Below, one piece after another: positions 35,769 to 44,557 of a DNA stretch of 64,000 nucleotides. A model generated the notes under the pieces. That model was given only the letters and a program-made list of their open reading frames with translations. It searched no databases and was not told the DNA's origin. Made by a program: the position numbers and the translations under genes. Location of the stretch: NCBI GenBank assembly GCA_050294475.1, contig JBNKOE010000011.1, forward strand, positions 62,001-126,000, written 5' to 3'. Numbering within the stretch: position 1 is the first letter of the stretch; every line of letters begins with the position of its first letter. The DNA comes from Thalassobellus sp050294475. Its GTDB lineage: Bacteria > Bacteroidota > Bacteroidia > Flavobacteriales > Flavobacteriaceae.

Positions 35769-35916
35769 GCGTTAGGGATTGCAACGGCATCCTTTTTAAA
35801 ACTTGAATGAAACAAAAAATTGTAATTACTTTAATTTTGCAAATTTAAGCATACTTAGTCTTAACAATAACGTTTTAAAAAGATATAGTGGAAAGCCCGA
35901 CCCGATAGGGAAACGC
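35769..35916. repeat. Long-hairpin intergenic element with large loop (copy 1)
   Basis: Left arm GCGTTAGGGATTGCAACGGC plus ATCCTTTTT (35769-35797) and right arm from about 35877 (AAAAAGATATAGTGGAAAGC, CCGAC, GATAGGGAAACGC) match the compact copy at 52624-52701, but about 80 bases lie between the arms. End bases GCGTT/AACGC and TCCTTTTT/AAAAAGA are complementary. The stretch 35720-36026 otherwise holds no gene that I can see. I recall similar repeats in other flavobacterial genomes but cannot confirm a name. Confidence 0.7.
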
Positions 35917-36026
35917 CCAACTTAAATACGTTCTCTATTATTAACAAAGCAATAAATAAATTTCAACTGTTTAAATTACAAAAGAGTACGTTCTTAAAAT
36001 TAATGATTAAATAATTCATTTTTTTC

Positions 36027-36056
36027 TTGTGTGTTTAAACTAAAAAATTACTTTTG
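36027..36056 (+). promoter_or_regulatory. Promoter of the DUF2795 gene
   Basis: TTG at 36027-36029 and TACTTTTG at 36049-36056, separated by 19 bases, fit the Bacteroidota consensus TTG-N17-23-TAnnTTTG. The element ends 22 bases before the ATG at 36079 and supports that start over the upstream in-frame one at 36031. Confidence 0.65.
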
Positions 36057-36078
36057 CAAAAAAATTAAACACAAAGAA

Positions 36079-36300
36079 ATGTATTGGACATTAGAATTAG
36101 CATCTTATTTAAGTGATGCACCTTGGCCTGCAACCAAAGACGAATTGATAGATTACGCTATTAGAACTGGCGCACCGTTAGAAGTTGTTGAAAATTTACA
36201 GTCAATTGAGGATGAAGGTGATTCTTATGACTCTATTGAAGAAATCTGGTCTGATTATCCAACCGATGAAGATTACCTTTGGAATGAAGATGAATATTAG
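36079..36300 (+). CDS. DUF2795 family small acidic protein
   Basis: 73 residues from the ATG at 36079; an upstream in-frame start at 36031 would lie inside the promoter. The sequence begins MYWTLELASYLSDAPWPATK, then ELIDYAIRTGAPLEVVENLQ, which is the DUF2795 domain, and ends in a strongly acidic tail (DEDYLWNEDEY). The family is small, widespread in Bacteroidota and of unknown function. It has its own promoter and a strong terminator and stands just before secA, so it is a separate transcription unit. Confidence 0.82.
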   Translation: MYWTLELASYLSDAPWPATKDELIDYAIRTGAPLEVVENLQSIEDEGDSYDSIEEIWSDYPTDEDYLWNEDEY

Positions 36301-36320
36301 TAAAGCATAAAGAATAGTTA

Positions 36321-36348
36321 AAAAGTCTCGAATTGAGACTTTTTTTTT
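36321..36348 (+). terminator. Rho-independent terminator of the DUF2795 gene
   Basis: Hairpin AGTCTCGAATTGAGACT followed by a run of eight T (36341-36348), 20 bases after the stop codon. Confidence 0.85.
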
Positions 36349-36377
36349 GCCCTAAACTGTAAACAAATGTATCTTTG
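36347..36377 (+). promoter_or_regulatory. Promoter of secA
   Basis: TTG at 36347-36349 and TATCTTTG at 36370-36377 with 20 bases between them, a very good Bacteroidota promoter. The TTG is formed by the end of the preceding terminator T-tract. The secA ATG is 75 bases downstream, leaving a leader of about 70 nt. Confidence 0.65.
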
Positions 36378-36451
36378 GATGCATTCAAAATAATAAAAAC
36401 TAAAACAAACATAACTAGGTTAATACCTAGCTTAACATAAATATAAACCAC

Positions 36452-39400
36452 ATGAGTTTTTTAAATTCTGTACTTAAAGTATTTGTTGGCGATAAATCGA
36501 AACAAGATGTTAAAGCCATAACCCCAATAGTTGAAAAAATAAAAGCCTTAGGACCTGCTATAAGCAGTTTATCTCATGACGAGCTTCGAGCAAAAACAAT
36601 TGCATTTAAAGCTACTATAGCTGAAGCTACTAAACCAATAAACGATGAGATAGCAAAACTTCTTGAAGAAGCTGAAAACACTGAAGATATTGACAAACGT
36701 GAAGATATCTATGAAACTGTAGACAAACTTAAAGACGATCTTTATAATAAAACAGAAGAGGTATTAAATGATATTTTACCAGAAGCCTTTGCTGTTATAA
36801 AAGAAACTGCTAAACGCTTTGCAGAAAACACCTCTATTACAGTAACAGCTAGTGCTTACGATAGAGAATTATCTGGAGAGAAAGATTATATAACGCTTGA
36901 TGGCGATAATGCTACTTGGTTAAACTCTTGGGATGCTGCTGGAAAACCAATTACTTGGGATATGGTACATTACGATGTACAACTTATTGGTGGTATTGCC
37001 ATGCATCAAGGTAAAATTGCCGAAATGCAAACGGGTGAAGGTAAAACCTTAGTGGCTACCTTACCTATGTATTTAAATGCATTATCTGGTCAAGGTGTTC
37101 ATTTAGTAACAGTAAATGATTACTTAGCAAAACGTGATAGCGCGTGGATGGCACCTATTTTTCAATTTCACGGATTAACTATAGACTGTATAGATCATCA
37201 CAGGCCTAATTCGCCTGAACGTATTGCTGCTTACAATGCCGACATTACTTACGGAACTAATAACGAATTTGGTTTTGATTACTTACGTGATAATATGTCG
37301 CATACACCTGAAGAATTAGTACAACGTCCGCATCATTTTGCTATTGTAGATGAGGTCGATTCTGTTTTAGTTGATGATGCACGTACACCATTAATTATAT
37401 CAGGTCCAATTCCTCGTGGCGAGCACCATGAATTTACAGAGTTAAAACCAAAAGTAGACGATATAGTTTCTGTACAACGCAAATATTTAACTGGTGTTTT
37501 AGCAGAAGCCAAAAAACTTATTGCGGCTGGCGATACTAAAGAAGGTGGTTTTCTATTATTACGTGCTTATCGTGGTATTCCTAAAAATAAAGCTTTAATT
37601 AAGTTTTTATCTGAAGAAGGAATTAAACAACTGCTTCAAAAAACCGAAAACTTTTACATGCAAGACAACAACCGCGAAATGCCAAAGGTTGATGCTGAAT
37701 TGTACTATGTAATTGAAGAAAAAAATAATCAAGTTGAATTATCAGATAAAGGTATTGAATACATATCTGGTAAGGATGATCCTGATTTTTTCGTTTTACC
37801 AGAAATTGGTGTTGAAATTGCTAAAATTGAAGAACAAGGGCTTCCTGCTGAAGAAGAAGCAAACCTTAAAGAAGAATTATTTAAAGAGTTTGGTGTAAAA
37901 TCTGAACGTATTCATACTCTTAATCAACTTTTAAAAGCATACGCTTTATTTGAAAAAGACACACAATATGTGGTGATGGACAATAAAGTTATGATTGTTG
38001 ATGAGCAAACTGGTCGTATTATGGATGGTCGTCGTTATAGCGACGGACTACACCAAGCCATTGAAGCTAAAGAAAATGTAAAAATTGAAGATGCTACGCA
38101 AACTTTTGCTACGGTTACACTTCAAAATTACTTTAGAATGTACCGCAAACTATCTGGTATGACAGGTACTGCGGTTACTGAAGCTGGCGAATTCTGGGAA
38201 ATCTACAAATTAGATGTTGTTGAAATTCCAACCAATCGCCCTATTGCTAGAGATGATAAAGAAGATTTAGTTTATAAAACAAAACGTGAAAAATACAACG
38301 CCGTTATTGATGATGTTACTAAACTATCACAAGCGGGTCGTCCAGTTTTAATTGGTACAACATCGGTAGAAATAAGTGAATTACTTGGTAAAATGCTAAG
38401 TATTCGTAAAATACCACATAATGTATTAAATGCAAAACAGCATAAAAAAGAAGCCGAAATTGTAGATCAAGCAGGTAAATCTGGACAAGTAACCATTGCC
38501 ACCAATATGGCGGGTCGTGGTACCGATATTAAACTAAGCGACGAAGTAAAAGCTGCTGGTGGTTTAGCCATTGTAGGTACCGAGCGTCATGATTCGCGTC
38601 GTGTAGACAGACAGTTACGTGGTCGTGCTGGTCGTCAAGGAGATCCAGGAAGTTCTCAATTTTATGTATCATTAGAAGATAACTTAATGCGTTTATTTGG
38701 TAGTGAGCGTATTGCGAAAATGATGGATAAAATGGGACTTAAAGAAGGCGAAGTTATCCAGCATTCTATGATTTCAAAATCTATTGAGCGTGCTCAGAAA
38801 AAAGTAGAAGAAAACAACTTTGGTGTTCGTAAGCGTTTATTAGAATATGATGATGTTATGAATGCCCAACGCGAGGTAGTTTACAAACGTCGTCGTCACG
38901 CATTACACGGTGAGCGTTTACGTGTCGATTTAGCAAATATGATTTTTGATACGTCGGAAGTCATTTCAGAAACAAACAAAGGCGCTAGCGATTATAAAAA
39001 CTTCGAGTTCGAATTAATTCGTTATTTCTCTATGAGTTCACCAGTTACCGAAGAAGAATTTGGTAAACTTTCAGCTCAAGAAATTACATCAAAAATATAC
39101 AAAGGTGCTTTTGAGCATTATAGAACAAAAATGGAACGTAATGCCGAAATTGCATTCCCTGTTATTAAAAATGTATATGAAACACAACGCGATAAGTTTA
39201 AACGTATCGTAGTCCCTTTTACAGATGGTATTAAAACATTAAATGTTGTTACCGATCTTGAAAAAGCGTATGAAACAAATGGTAAACAATTAATTACCGA
39301 TTTCGAAAAAAATATTACACTTGCCATTATTGATGATGCTTGGAAAACTCATTTACGTAAAATGGATGAGCTAAAACAATCGGTACAATTGGCTGTACAC

Positions 39401-39805
39401 GAACAAAAAGATCCTTTACTTATTTATAAGTTTGAAGCGTTCGAATTGTTTAAAGCCATGATAGACCAAGTAAATAAAGATGTTATTTCATTCTTATTTA
39501 AAGGCGAATTACCACAAGAAACACAAAGTACTATACATGAAGCAAGAGCACGTAAACAAGAAAAACTAAACGTGCAAAAAGACGAAATTCCTAATTTAGA
39601 TGAACGTTCTGCTCAAAATAGAGCTGCAGGAAACACGCAACGTCAACCAGAAGTGGTTGAAACCATTGTTCGTGACAAACCAAAAGTTGGACGTAACGAT
39701 CGTGTTACCATCAAACATGTTATGAGTGGTGAAAACAAAACCATTAAGTATAAACAAGCTGAACCTTTAATTGCTAAAGGCGAATGGGTTTTGGTTGAAG
39801 ATTAA
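36452..39805 (+). CDS. secA: Preprotein translocase ATPase SecA
   Basis: 1117 residues, long because of insertions usual for Bacteroidota SecA. The DEAD motor motifs are present: MQTGEGKTL near residue 195, VDEVDSVLVDDARTPLIISG near residue 305, the second nucleotide-binding half with TNMAGRGTDIKL near residue 690 and GRAGRQGDPGSSQFYVSL. A helical scaffold region follows, and the end is VTIKHVMSGENKTIKYKQAE without the zinc-binding Cys cluster known from E. coli SecA. It drives export of unfolded preproteins through SecYEG. It stands alone between two terminators and has its own promoter. Confidence 0.97.
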   Translation: MSFLNSVLKVFVGDKSKQDVKAITPIVEKIKALGPAISSLSHDELRAKTIAFKATIAEATKPINDEIAKLLEEAENTEDIDKREDIYETVDKLKDDLYNKTEEVLNDILPEAFAVIKETAKRFAENTSITVTASAYDRELSGEKDYITLDGDNATWLNSWDAAGKPITWDMVHYDVQLIGGIAMHQGKIAEMQTGEGKTLVATLPMYLNALSGQGVHLVTVNDYLAKRDSAWMAPIFQFHGLTIDCIDHHRPNSPERIAAYNADITYGTNNEFGFDYLRDNMSHTPEELVQRPHHFAIVDEVDSVLVDDARTPLIISGPIPRGEHHEFTELKPKVDDIVSVQRKYLTGVLAEAKKLIAAGDTKEGGFLLLRAYRGIPKNKALIKFLSEEGIKQLLQKTENFYMQDNNREMPKVDAELYYVIEEKNNQVELSDKGIEYISGKDDPDFFVLPEIGVEIAKIEEQGLPAEEEANLKEELFKEFGVKSERIHTLNQLLKAYALFEKDTQYVVMDNKVMIVDEQTGRIMDGRRYSDGLHQAIEAKENVKIEDATQTFATVTLQNYFRMYRKLSGMTGTAVTEAGEFWEIYKLDVVEIPTNRPIARDDKEDLVYKTKREKYNAVIDDVTKLSQAGRPVLIGTTSVEISELLGKMLSIRKIPHNVLNAKQHKKEAEIVDQAGKSGQVTIATNMAGRGTDIKLSDEVKAAGGLAIVGTERHDSRRVDRQLRGRAGRQGDPGSSQFYVSLEDNLMRLFGSERIAKMMDKMGLKEGEVIQHSMISKSIERAQKKVEENNFGVRKRLLEYDDVMNAQREVVYKRRRHALHGERLRVDLANMIFDTSEVISETNKGASDYKNFEFELIRYFSMSSPVTEEEFGKLSAQEITSKIYKGAFEHYRTKMERNAEIAFPVIKNVYETQRDKFKRIVVPFTDGIKTLNVVTDLEKAYETNGKQLITDFEKNITLAIIDDAWKTHLRKMDELKQSVQLAVHEQKDPLLIYKFEAFELFKAMIDQVNKDVISFLFKGELPQETQSTIHEARARKQEKLNVQKDEIPNLDERSAQNRAAGNTQRQPEVVETIVRDKPKVGRNDRVTIKHVMSGENKTIKYKQAEPLIAKGEWVLVED

Positions 39806-39810
39806 ACCTG

Positions 39811-39832
39811 TATGCCTGCCTAAGCAGGAATC
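39811..39832. repeat. Short palindromic repeat (CCTGC...GCAGG family)
   Basis: Core CCTGCCTAAGCAGG followed by AATC, six bases after the secA stop. Similar copies sit directly after the stops of rimO (42955-42973) and ftsY (51578-51598). Confidence 0.6.
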
Positions 39833-39847
39833 TTAAAACAATTATTA

Positions 39848-39880
39848 AAATCCTAATAGCTTCTATTAGGATTTTTTTTA
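39848..39880 (+). terminator. Rho-independent terminator of secA
   Basis: AATCCTAATAG CTT CTATTAGGATT hairpin followed by eight T; positions 39848-39880. It closes the secA unit just before the cassette-like DUF2971 region. Confidence 0.85.
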
Positions 39881-39979
39881 TACCAAATTTGAATTTGTAA
39901 AAATTTTCATCTAAATTTGTTTAACGTTAGATTCAAAATATTAAAGCGATTTTATATCAAGTCGTTAGCAACAAGCAAA

Positions 39980-40834
39980 ATGATGAATAAAATTGATGAC
40001 ATTTTTAATTCAAATGATATTGTCTATCATTACACTAAAATTCAAACTGCATACGAATTTATACTACACACACATCAATTAAGACTATCTGACAGAAAAA
40101 AATCCAATGATCCAATCGAAAATATAATGGATAGAGTGATTGTTCAAAGTTTTTATGGTTATCCCGAAACGAAAAAAGCAAGCAAGGAAGAAGGTTCTAA
40201 AGTTGCTCAATTTATTTTTGAAAAAATTCAAAATTCCAAACAATTATGTTTTTGCAAGAATAATGAGAATCCAGAACTACAAAAATTCATGGTATTACCA
40301 TCTGAATATTACGGATTTCTAAAACCTAGGATGTGGGATCAATATGGAGATAATTATAATGGAATTTGCCTAGTTTTTAACAGAGAAGAACTCAAAATGA
40401 ATAATCCAAATATTTATTCAAGCGATGTTGAATATATACACTATGAGGAATTTTATAGAAATAGTAACAGCATTGATCTAGTTAAATTGCATGAAATAGG
40501 ATTTGATGAATATTGTAAGTTTTACTTTGAAGAAATAAGAAATAACAGCTTTTTAAAACATACAGATTATAGTGGAGAGAATGAGTTTCGATTTGTATCA
40601 TTTTCTGGTGACGAAACTTATTTGGATATTGGAAGTAGCTTAAAAGCTATAATTCTTCCTCAAAGAAATCTATCGGATTTTGCTGATGAGTGGTTTAATC
40701 AATATGCTAATCAAAAAGATATTAAGCTATTCTATATTAATTGGGATAATTCAGGATGTAGAATACAATCAAACAAAGATTTTCAAAAAGACCTTGATAT
40801 GGTATCAAAATTAGTTAAAAAAGTTAAGAGTTAA
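39980..40834 (+). CDS. DUF2971 family protein
   Basis: 284 residues from the ATG at 39980 (a second ATG is at 39983; a TTG at 39917 would place the start before the cassette junction). DUF2971 features are visible: IVYHYTKIQTAYEFILHTH at the start, LRLSDRKKSNDPIENIMD, QLCFCKNNENPELQ, then MWDQYGDNYNGICLVFNREE and NEFRFVSFSGDETYLDIGSS, IKAIILPQR-like. The function of the family is not known, although members are often found in variable and defence-rich regions. It is the only gene in what looks like a mobile cassette, flanked by core genes on both sides. Confidence 0.75.
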   Translation: MMNKIDDIFNSNDIVYHYTKIQTAYEFILHTHQLRLSDRKKSNDPIENIMDRVIVQSFYGYPETKKASKEEGSKVAQFIFEKIQNSKQLCFCKNNENPELQKFMVLPSEYYGFLKPRMWDQYGDNYNGICLVFNREELKMNNPNIYSSDVEYIHYEEFYRNSNSIDLVKLHEIGFDEYCKFYFEEIRNNSFLKHTDYSGENEFRFVSFSGDETYLDIGSSLKAIILPQRNLSDFADEWFNQYANQKDIKLFYINWDNSGCRIQSNKDFQKDLDMVSKLVKKVKS

Positions 40835-40840
40835 CAATGC

Positions 40841-40962
40841 AGTTGCTAACAACGTGTATAATTAGTGGCTAGTACTCGCCTACTTACGAAAATCCTCTCG
40901 GATTTTCTATTTAGTAATTAGTTGCTTAACCACGTCAATAATCATACACAACAACGTTAAAC
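40841..40962. repeat. attC-like imperfect palindrome
   Basis: The outer arms are complementary: CGTGTATAATTA at 40852-40863 against the complement of TAATCATACACAAC near 40938-40951. An inner hairpin GAAAATCC TCTC GGATTTTC is centred at 40893. It starts with TTGCTAAC and ends with GTTAAAC. The length (about 120 nt), the single large hairpin and the position right after the stop codon are those expected of an integron attC recombination site, but it could also be another kind of mobile hairpin. Confidence 0.5.
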
Positions 40963-40975
40963 AAAAATTCTAAAC

Positions 40976-41662
40976 TCACAACTTTAAAATAATATTTGGA
41001 TTGGGGCAATTACTTAAATAAAACGTTGAATTTCGTAAACTACATACACCAGGATAATCGCCTTTAAAACCTTGTAAGTCTTTTATAATTTGAAAATGTA
41101 AATGTGGCGGGTAATTTCCATTAACAGTGGCATCTCCTAAAACAGCAATTTGTTCGCCTTGTTTAATTTTTTTACCAACTTTTAAATCTGTAATTGAGTT
41201 TAAACTTAAATGTCCGTAAAGCGTATAAAACTCAACATTTTTAACAATGTGTTTTAAAATAATGGTTGGTCCGTAATCGCCATAATTAGTATTATTTTTA
41301 AAACTATGCACGGTGGCATCTAATGGTGCTAAAACGGGTGTATTAGCATCACACCATAAATCTACACCTAAATGAATGTTTCGTTCGGCAGCGCTTTCAT
41401 CATTAAAATGAGTACTTCGTTTATAAATATTTCGGGTTTCATTATAGCCTCCAAAAGCTACATGAGCATTGTGCTTTTTAATATGATTCGTAATATAATT
41501 ACCTAAAGTTGATGCTAAAGACACATCTAGCTTTTTTAAATCTGCATTATGTATAGACAAATCAATCTCTATATATTTTAAGTTTTCAATAGTTAAATCA
41601 ATAACTCGCAATGGTTTCTCATATAAATCAAAAAGAAACTCTGAGAAACTTTTAAATGACAT
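40976..41662 (-). CDS. M23 family metallopeptidase (LytM/peptidoglycan hydrolase-like)
   Basis: 228 residues from the ATG at 41662. The zinc-binding HLGVDLW near residue 98 and HLHFQ near residue 187, with YTLYGHLS between them, are the three M23 metal/catalytic motifs, so an active endopeptidase is likely. No signal peptide is visible, unlike most cell-wall hydrolases of this family, so export may use another route or the start may lie elsewhere. It is convergent with the cassette gene and ends 14 bases past the attC-like site. Confidence 0.82.
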   Translation of the reverse strand: MSFKSFSEFLFDLYEKPLRVIDLTIENLKYIEIDLSIHNADLKKLDVSLASTLGNYITNHIKKHNAHVAFGGYNETRNIYKRSTHFNDESAAERNIHLGVDLWCDANTPVLAPLDATVHSFKNNTNYGDYGPTIILKHIVKNVEFYTLYGHLSLNSITDLKVGKKIKQGEQIAVLGDATVNGNYPPHLHFQIIKDLQGFKGDYPGVCSLRNSTFYLSNCPNPNIILKL

Positions 41663-41785
41663 AAGCAAAAGTGTTTAATAATAGTATTTCTTGAAACCAT
41701 CTATTCTCAAGGTAGATTCATAAAGATATTTCAATGATTTCATTTTAACAAAAAGTAAAACATCAAAAATTTTATTATTTAAATT

Positions 41786-41843
41786 CACGTTTTCACGGGA
41801 ATAACAATTTCAACGGAATTCCCGAGGCAATACCTCGAGAAAT
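41786..41843. repeat. Double-palindrome intergenic repeat
   Basis: Two small hairpins next to each other: TTCACGTTTTCACGGGAA near 41786-41804 and TTCCCGAGGCAATACCTCGAG, AA near 41818-41841. It occupies the 309-nt gap between the peptidase and the hydroxylase gene, where nothing else is apparent except the putative promoter at 41923. Confidence 0.5.
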
Positions 41844-41922
41844 ACTTTTCGATTAAAAATAACACAATAAGACTTATTATAAAGCAAATATTAATAATAG
41901 ATAAATATTATGTATATTATAT

Positions 41923-41930
41923 TAAGTTTG
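41923..41930 (+). promoter_or_regulatory. Possible -7 box of the hydroxylase-family gene
   Basis: TAAGTTTG fits TAnnTTTG and lies 41 bases before the ATG at 41972. No clear -33 TTG is present, so this is a weak prediction. Confidence 0.3.
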
Positions 41931-41971
41931 ATAATAACAAATAAATTTTAGAGCCTTATTTTTACAATAAC

Positions 41972-42847
41972 ATGGAAAAATATTTAGATGCGTTTATTAA
42001 TGCTTTTCAAGGTACTGTAAATTGGACATGGAAATCTATAATTTTTGAAGTGCCTTGGTATACAAACTATTTTTGGAGCCTTATTGCTATTTCTCTTTTT
42101 GTTTGGCTGTTAGAAATTGTTTTTCCATGGCGAAAAGAGCAATCTATTTTTAGACGCGACTTTTGGCTAGATGCATTTTATATGTTTTTTAATTTTTTCA
42201 TCTTCTCTATAGTCATTAGTGGTATTTATAAAATTTTAGAAATTGCTTTTGGAGAAATAAACATCACAGCTAAAACCCTCGCTTTAATTGATATTTCAGA
42301 GTGGTCGCATGGGTTACAATTATTAATATTTTTTATTATACTTGATTTTGTACAATGGTTTACGCATGTGTTATTACATAAATATCCGTTTCTGTGGAAA
42401 TTCCATAAAGTACACCATAGCGTAAAAGAAATGGGATTTGCAGCACATTTAAGATACCATTGGATGGAAAACATATTATACAAACCCCTAAAAACGTTTG
42501 GAGTTATGATTATTGGAGGTTTTGAACCAAATCAAGCATATATTATTCATTTCATTACCATAGCTATTGGCCATTTTAACCATTCGAATATTAAAATTAC
42601 TTGGGGGCCGTTAAAATACATTTTCAACAATCCAGTAATGCATTTATATCATCATGCTTATACATTACCAAAAGGAAAGTATGGTGTGAATTATGGTATA
42701 AGTTTAAGCCTGTGGGATTATATTTTTAAAACAAACTACATACCAGAGGATAGTGGCACAATAGAAATAGGTTTTAAAGGTGATGATACATTCCCAAAAG
42801 ATTTTATTGGTCAGAACACCTACGGTTTTAAAAAAGGACAGCAGTAA
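41972..42847 (+). CDS. Sterol desaturase / fatty acid hydroxylase superfamily protein
   Basis: 291 residues, integral membrane. About four hydrophobic segments and the histidine clusters of the di-iron family are present: HVLLHKYPFLWKFHKVHHS near residue 134, AAHLRYHWMEN near residue 157 and VMHLYHHAY near residue 227, with GHFNHSN between. Members hydroxylate or desaturate fatty acids, sterols, carotenoids or ether lipids; the substrate cannot be told here. It is a single gene divergent from the peptidase and convergent with rimO. Confidence 0.85.
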   Translation: MEKYLDAFINAFQGTVNWTWKSIIFEVPWYTNYFWSLIAISLFVWLLEIVFPWRKEQSIFRRDFWLDAFYMFFNFFIFSIVISGIYKILEIAFGEINITAKTLALIDISEWSHGLQLLIFFIILDFVQWFTHVLLHKYPFLWKFHKVHHSVKEMGFAAHLRYHWMENILYKPLKTFGVMIIGGFEPNQAYIIHFITIAIGHFNHSNIKITWGPLKYIFNNPVMHLYHHAYTLPKGKYGVNYGISLSLWDYIFKTNYIPEDSGTIEIGFKGDDTFPKDFIGQNTYGFKKGQQ

Positions 42848-42954
42848 TATTTATAGCAAATTTAAGTCTTTCGATTGCGCTTAAACTGACAAAGTTTGAT
42901 GCTTTTAATAAAGCTTCTTTTTTTCAATATTATAAAAACATTCTAACAAATAGA

Positions 42955-42973
42955 TGCCTGCCTTCGCAGGAAT
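42955..42973. repeat. Short palindromic repeat (CCTGC...GCAGG family)
   Basis: Core CCTGCCTTCGCAGG followed by AAT, 15 bases past the rimO stop and between two convergent genes, where it might work as a weak bidirectional terminator. Confidence 0.6.
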
Positions 42974-42987
42974 AATAAAATTAAGCT

Positions 42988-44292
42988 TTAGCTAATAACC
43001 TCACCATAAAGGTCAAAATCTTCTGCTTCAATAATTTTTACAGTAGCAAACTCGCCTGTTTTTAAATAGGTTTTAGAAGCATCAATAAGCACTTCGTTAT
43101 CAACATCGGGAGAATCAAATTCGGTACGACCAACAAAATAATTACCTTCTTTTCTATCGATAACCACTTTAAAAGTTTCTCCTATTTTTTGCTGATTCAA
43201 TTCCCAAGAAATTTGAGATTGAATTTCCATAATCTGATTTGCTCTGTCCATTTTTACATCTTCAGGAACATCATCTTCTAAACTGTATGCATGGGTATTT
43301 TCTTCATGACTATACGTAAAACATCCTAAACGCTCAAAACGCATATCTTGTACCCATTGTTTTAGTTCTTGAAAATTTTCTTCAGTTTCTCCTGGATAAC
43401 CCACAATTAGCGTGGTTCTAATAGTCATATTAGGCACGGCTTCTCTAAACTGATGAATAAGTTTTGTGGTTTTCTCCTTATTAGTACCACGACGCATACT
43501 CTTCAAAACAGTATCAGAAATATGTTGTAAAGGAATATCTAAATAATTACAAATTTTAGGTTCGCGATTCATAACATCTAACACATCCAAAGGAAATCCT
43601 GTTGGGAATGCATAATGTAAACGAATCCACTCAACACCTTCAACTTTTACTAAAGCTTCAAGTAATTCTGCTAGATTACGTTTTTTATATAAATCGAGTC
43701 CGTAATACGTTAAATCTTGCGCTATTAAAATAAGTTCTTTAACACCATTAGCTGCCAATTTTTCTGCTTCAGTAACCAAATCTTCAATTGGTGTGCTTTT
43801 GTGTTTTCCTCGCATAATAGGAATGGCACAAAACGAACATGGTCTATCACAGCCTTCAGCAATTTTTAAATAAGCATAGTTTTTTGGTGTTGTTGTTAAA
43901 CGCTCGCCTATAAGTTCATGCTTGTAATCGGCACCTAAAGCTTTTAATAAGCCTGGTAATTCTGTAGTTCCAAAATACTCATCTACATTTGGTATTTCTT
44001 TTACTAAATCTGGTTTATAACGTTCACTTAAGCATCCTGTAACAAACACTTTATCAACATCTCCATCTTGCTTTTTTTGTACGTATTCCAAAATAGTATT
44101 AACGCTCTCTTCTTTTGCATTATTAATAAATCCACAGGTATTAATAACAACTATATTACCTTCTTCTTCATGTACAACATCTTTTCCACTGGCTTTTAAT
44201 TGCCCCATTAACACTTCGCTGTCATAAACATTTTTACTACAACCAAGAGTTACTACATTAATCTTGTTTTTCTTAAGAGTTTTTGTGCGCAT
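42988..44292 (-). CDS. rimO: Ribosomal protein S12 methylthiotransferase RimO
   Basis: 434 residues. The N-terminal UPF0004 domain (INVVTLGCSKNVYDSEVLMG) has its three Cys; the radical SAM domain carries IAEGCDRPCSFCAIPIMRGK (C-x3-C-x2-C) near residue 150, and a TRAM domain ends the protein (YFVGRTEFDSPDVDNEV). RimO adds a methylthio group to an Asp of ribosomal protein S12. The S12-type signature SFCAIP with the preceding CDRPC separates it from MiaB. It is a single gene with its own -7 box. Confidence 0.94.
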   Translation of the reverse strand: MRTKTLKKNKINVVTLGCSKNVYDSEVLMGQLKASGKDVVHEEEGNIVVINTCGFINNAKEESVNTILEYVQKKQDGDVDKVFVTGCLSERYKPDLVKEIPNVDEYFGTTELPGLLKALGADYKHELIGERLTTTPKNYAYLKIAEGCDRPCSFCAIPIMRGKHKSTPIEDLVTEAEKLAANGVKELILIAQDLTYYGLDLYKKRNLAELLEALVKVEGVEWIRLHYAFPTGFPLDVLDVMNREPKICNYLDIPLQHISDTVLKSMRRGTNKEKTTKLIHQFREAVPNMTIRTTLIVGYPGETEENFQELKQWVQDMRFERLGCFTYSHEENTHAYSLEDDVPEDVKMDRANQIMEIQSQISWELNQQKIGETFKVVIDRKEGNYFVGRTEFDSPDVDNEVLIDASKTYLKTGEFATVKIIEAEDFDLYGEVIS

Positions 44293-44312
44293 ACTTTCTA
44301 TAAATCAGGGCG

Positions 44313-44320
44313 CAAAGATA
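44313..44320 (-). promoter_or_regulatory. -7 promoter element of rimO
   Basis: Minus-strand TATCTTTG, a full match to TAnnTTTG, 20 bases before the rimO ATG. The usual TTG -33 box is not exact here. Confidence 0.5.
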
Positions 44321-44472
44321 CATAATGATTGTGGATTAACGAATAAAGAATTTCTTAAACCCAAGTATCCTCTAGCAGGCTCCATAGGAGTATTTTTACT
44401 AATTTCATTTTATACCTTTTTAGGACAAAAACCTCGAAAAACTATTTTTAATTAAAAAAATTTAGTGCTCTT

Positions 44473-44506
44473 AAAAAAAAGCCATTCTATAAAATATAGA
44501 ATGGCT
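44473..44506 (-). terminator. Rho-independent terminator of the RND efflux operon
   Basis: GCCATTCTAT AAAAT ATAGAATGGC hairpin at 44481-44505, followed on the minus strand by a run of eight T (44473-44480). It lies 51 bases past the stop of the outer-membrane factor gene. Confidence 0.85.
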
Positions 44507-44557
44507 TTCACTAATAAAATAGACTTAATTAAAGTGAGATTTAAAAAGACTATATAT

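Larger units (their letters stand above)
39926..40962 (+). mobile_element. Putative single-gene cassette with an attC-like 3' site
   Basis: The DUF2971 gene is preceded by GTTAGAT at 39926-39932 and followed by a 122-nt palindrome ending in GTTAAAC at 40956-40962. Both heptamers fit the integron core site GTTRRRY, and both junctions share AACGTTA. A second possible 5' junction is GTTAGCAACAAGC at 39964, a near mirror of GTTGCTAAC at the start of the palindrome. No integrase gene is in the window. Cassette status is inference from these sequence features. Confidence 0.45.

Noticed and set aside
35720..36026. Possible tRNA or small RNA gene between the adenosyltransferase and DUF2795 genes
   Set aside because: No cloverleaf or CCA-type acceptor stem was found; the stretch is explained by the long-hairpin repeat.
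37713..37898. 61-codon lysine-rich frame inside secA
   Set aside because: It is a shadow of the secA reading frame in an AT-rich region.
44264..44455. 63-codon plus-strand frame with a hydrophobic C-terminal segment
   Set aside because: Its first part overlaps the rimO start and promoter in antisense; no family resemblance is clear. It might be a remnant but cannot be supported.
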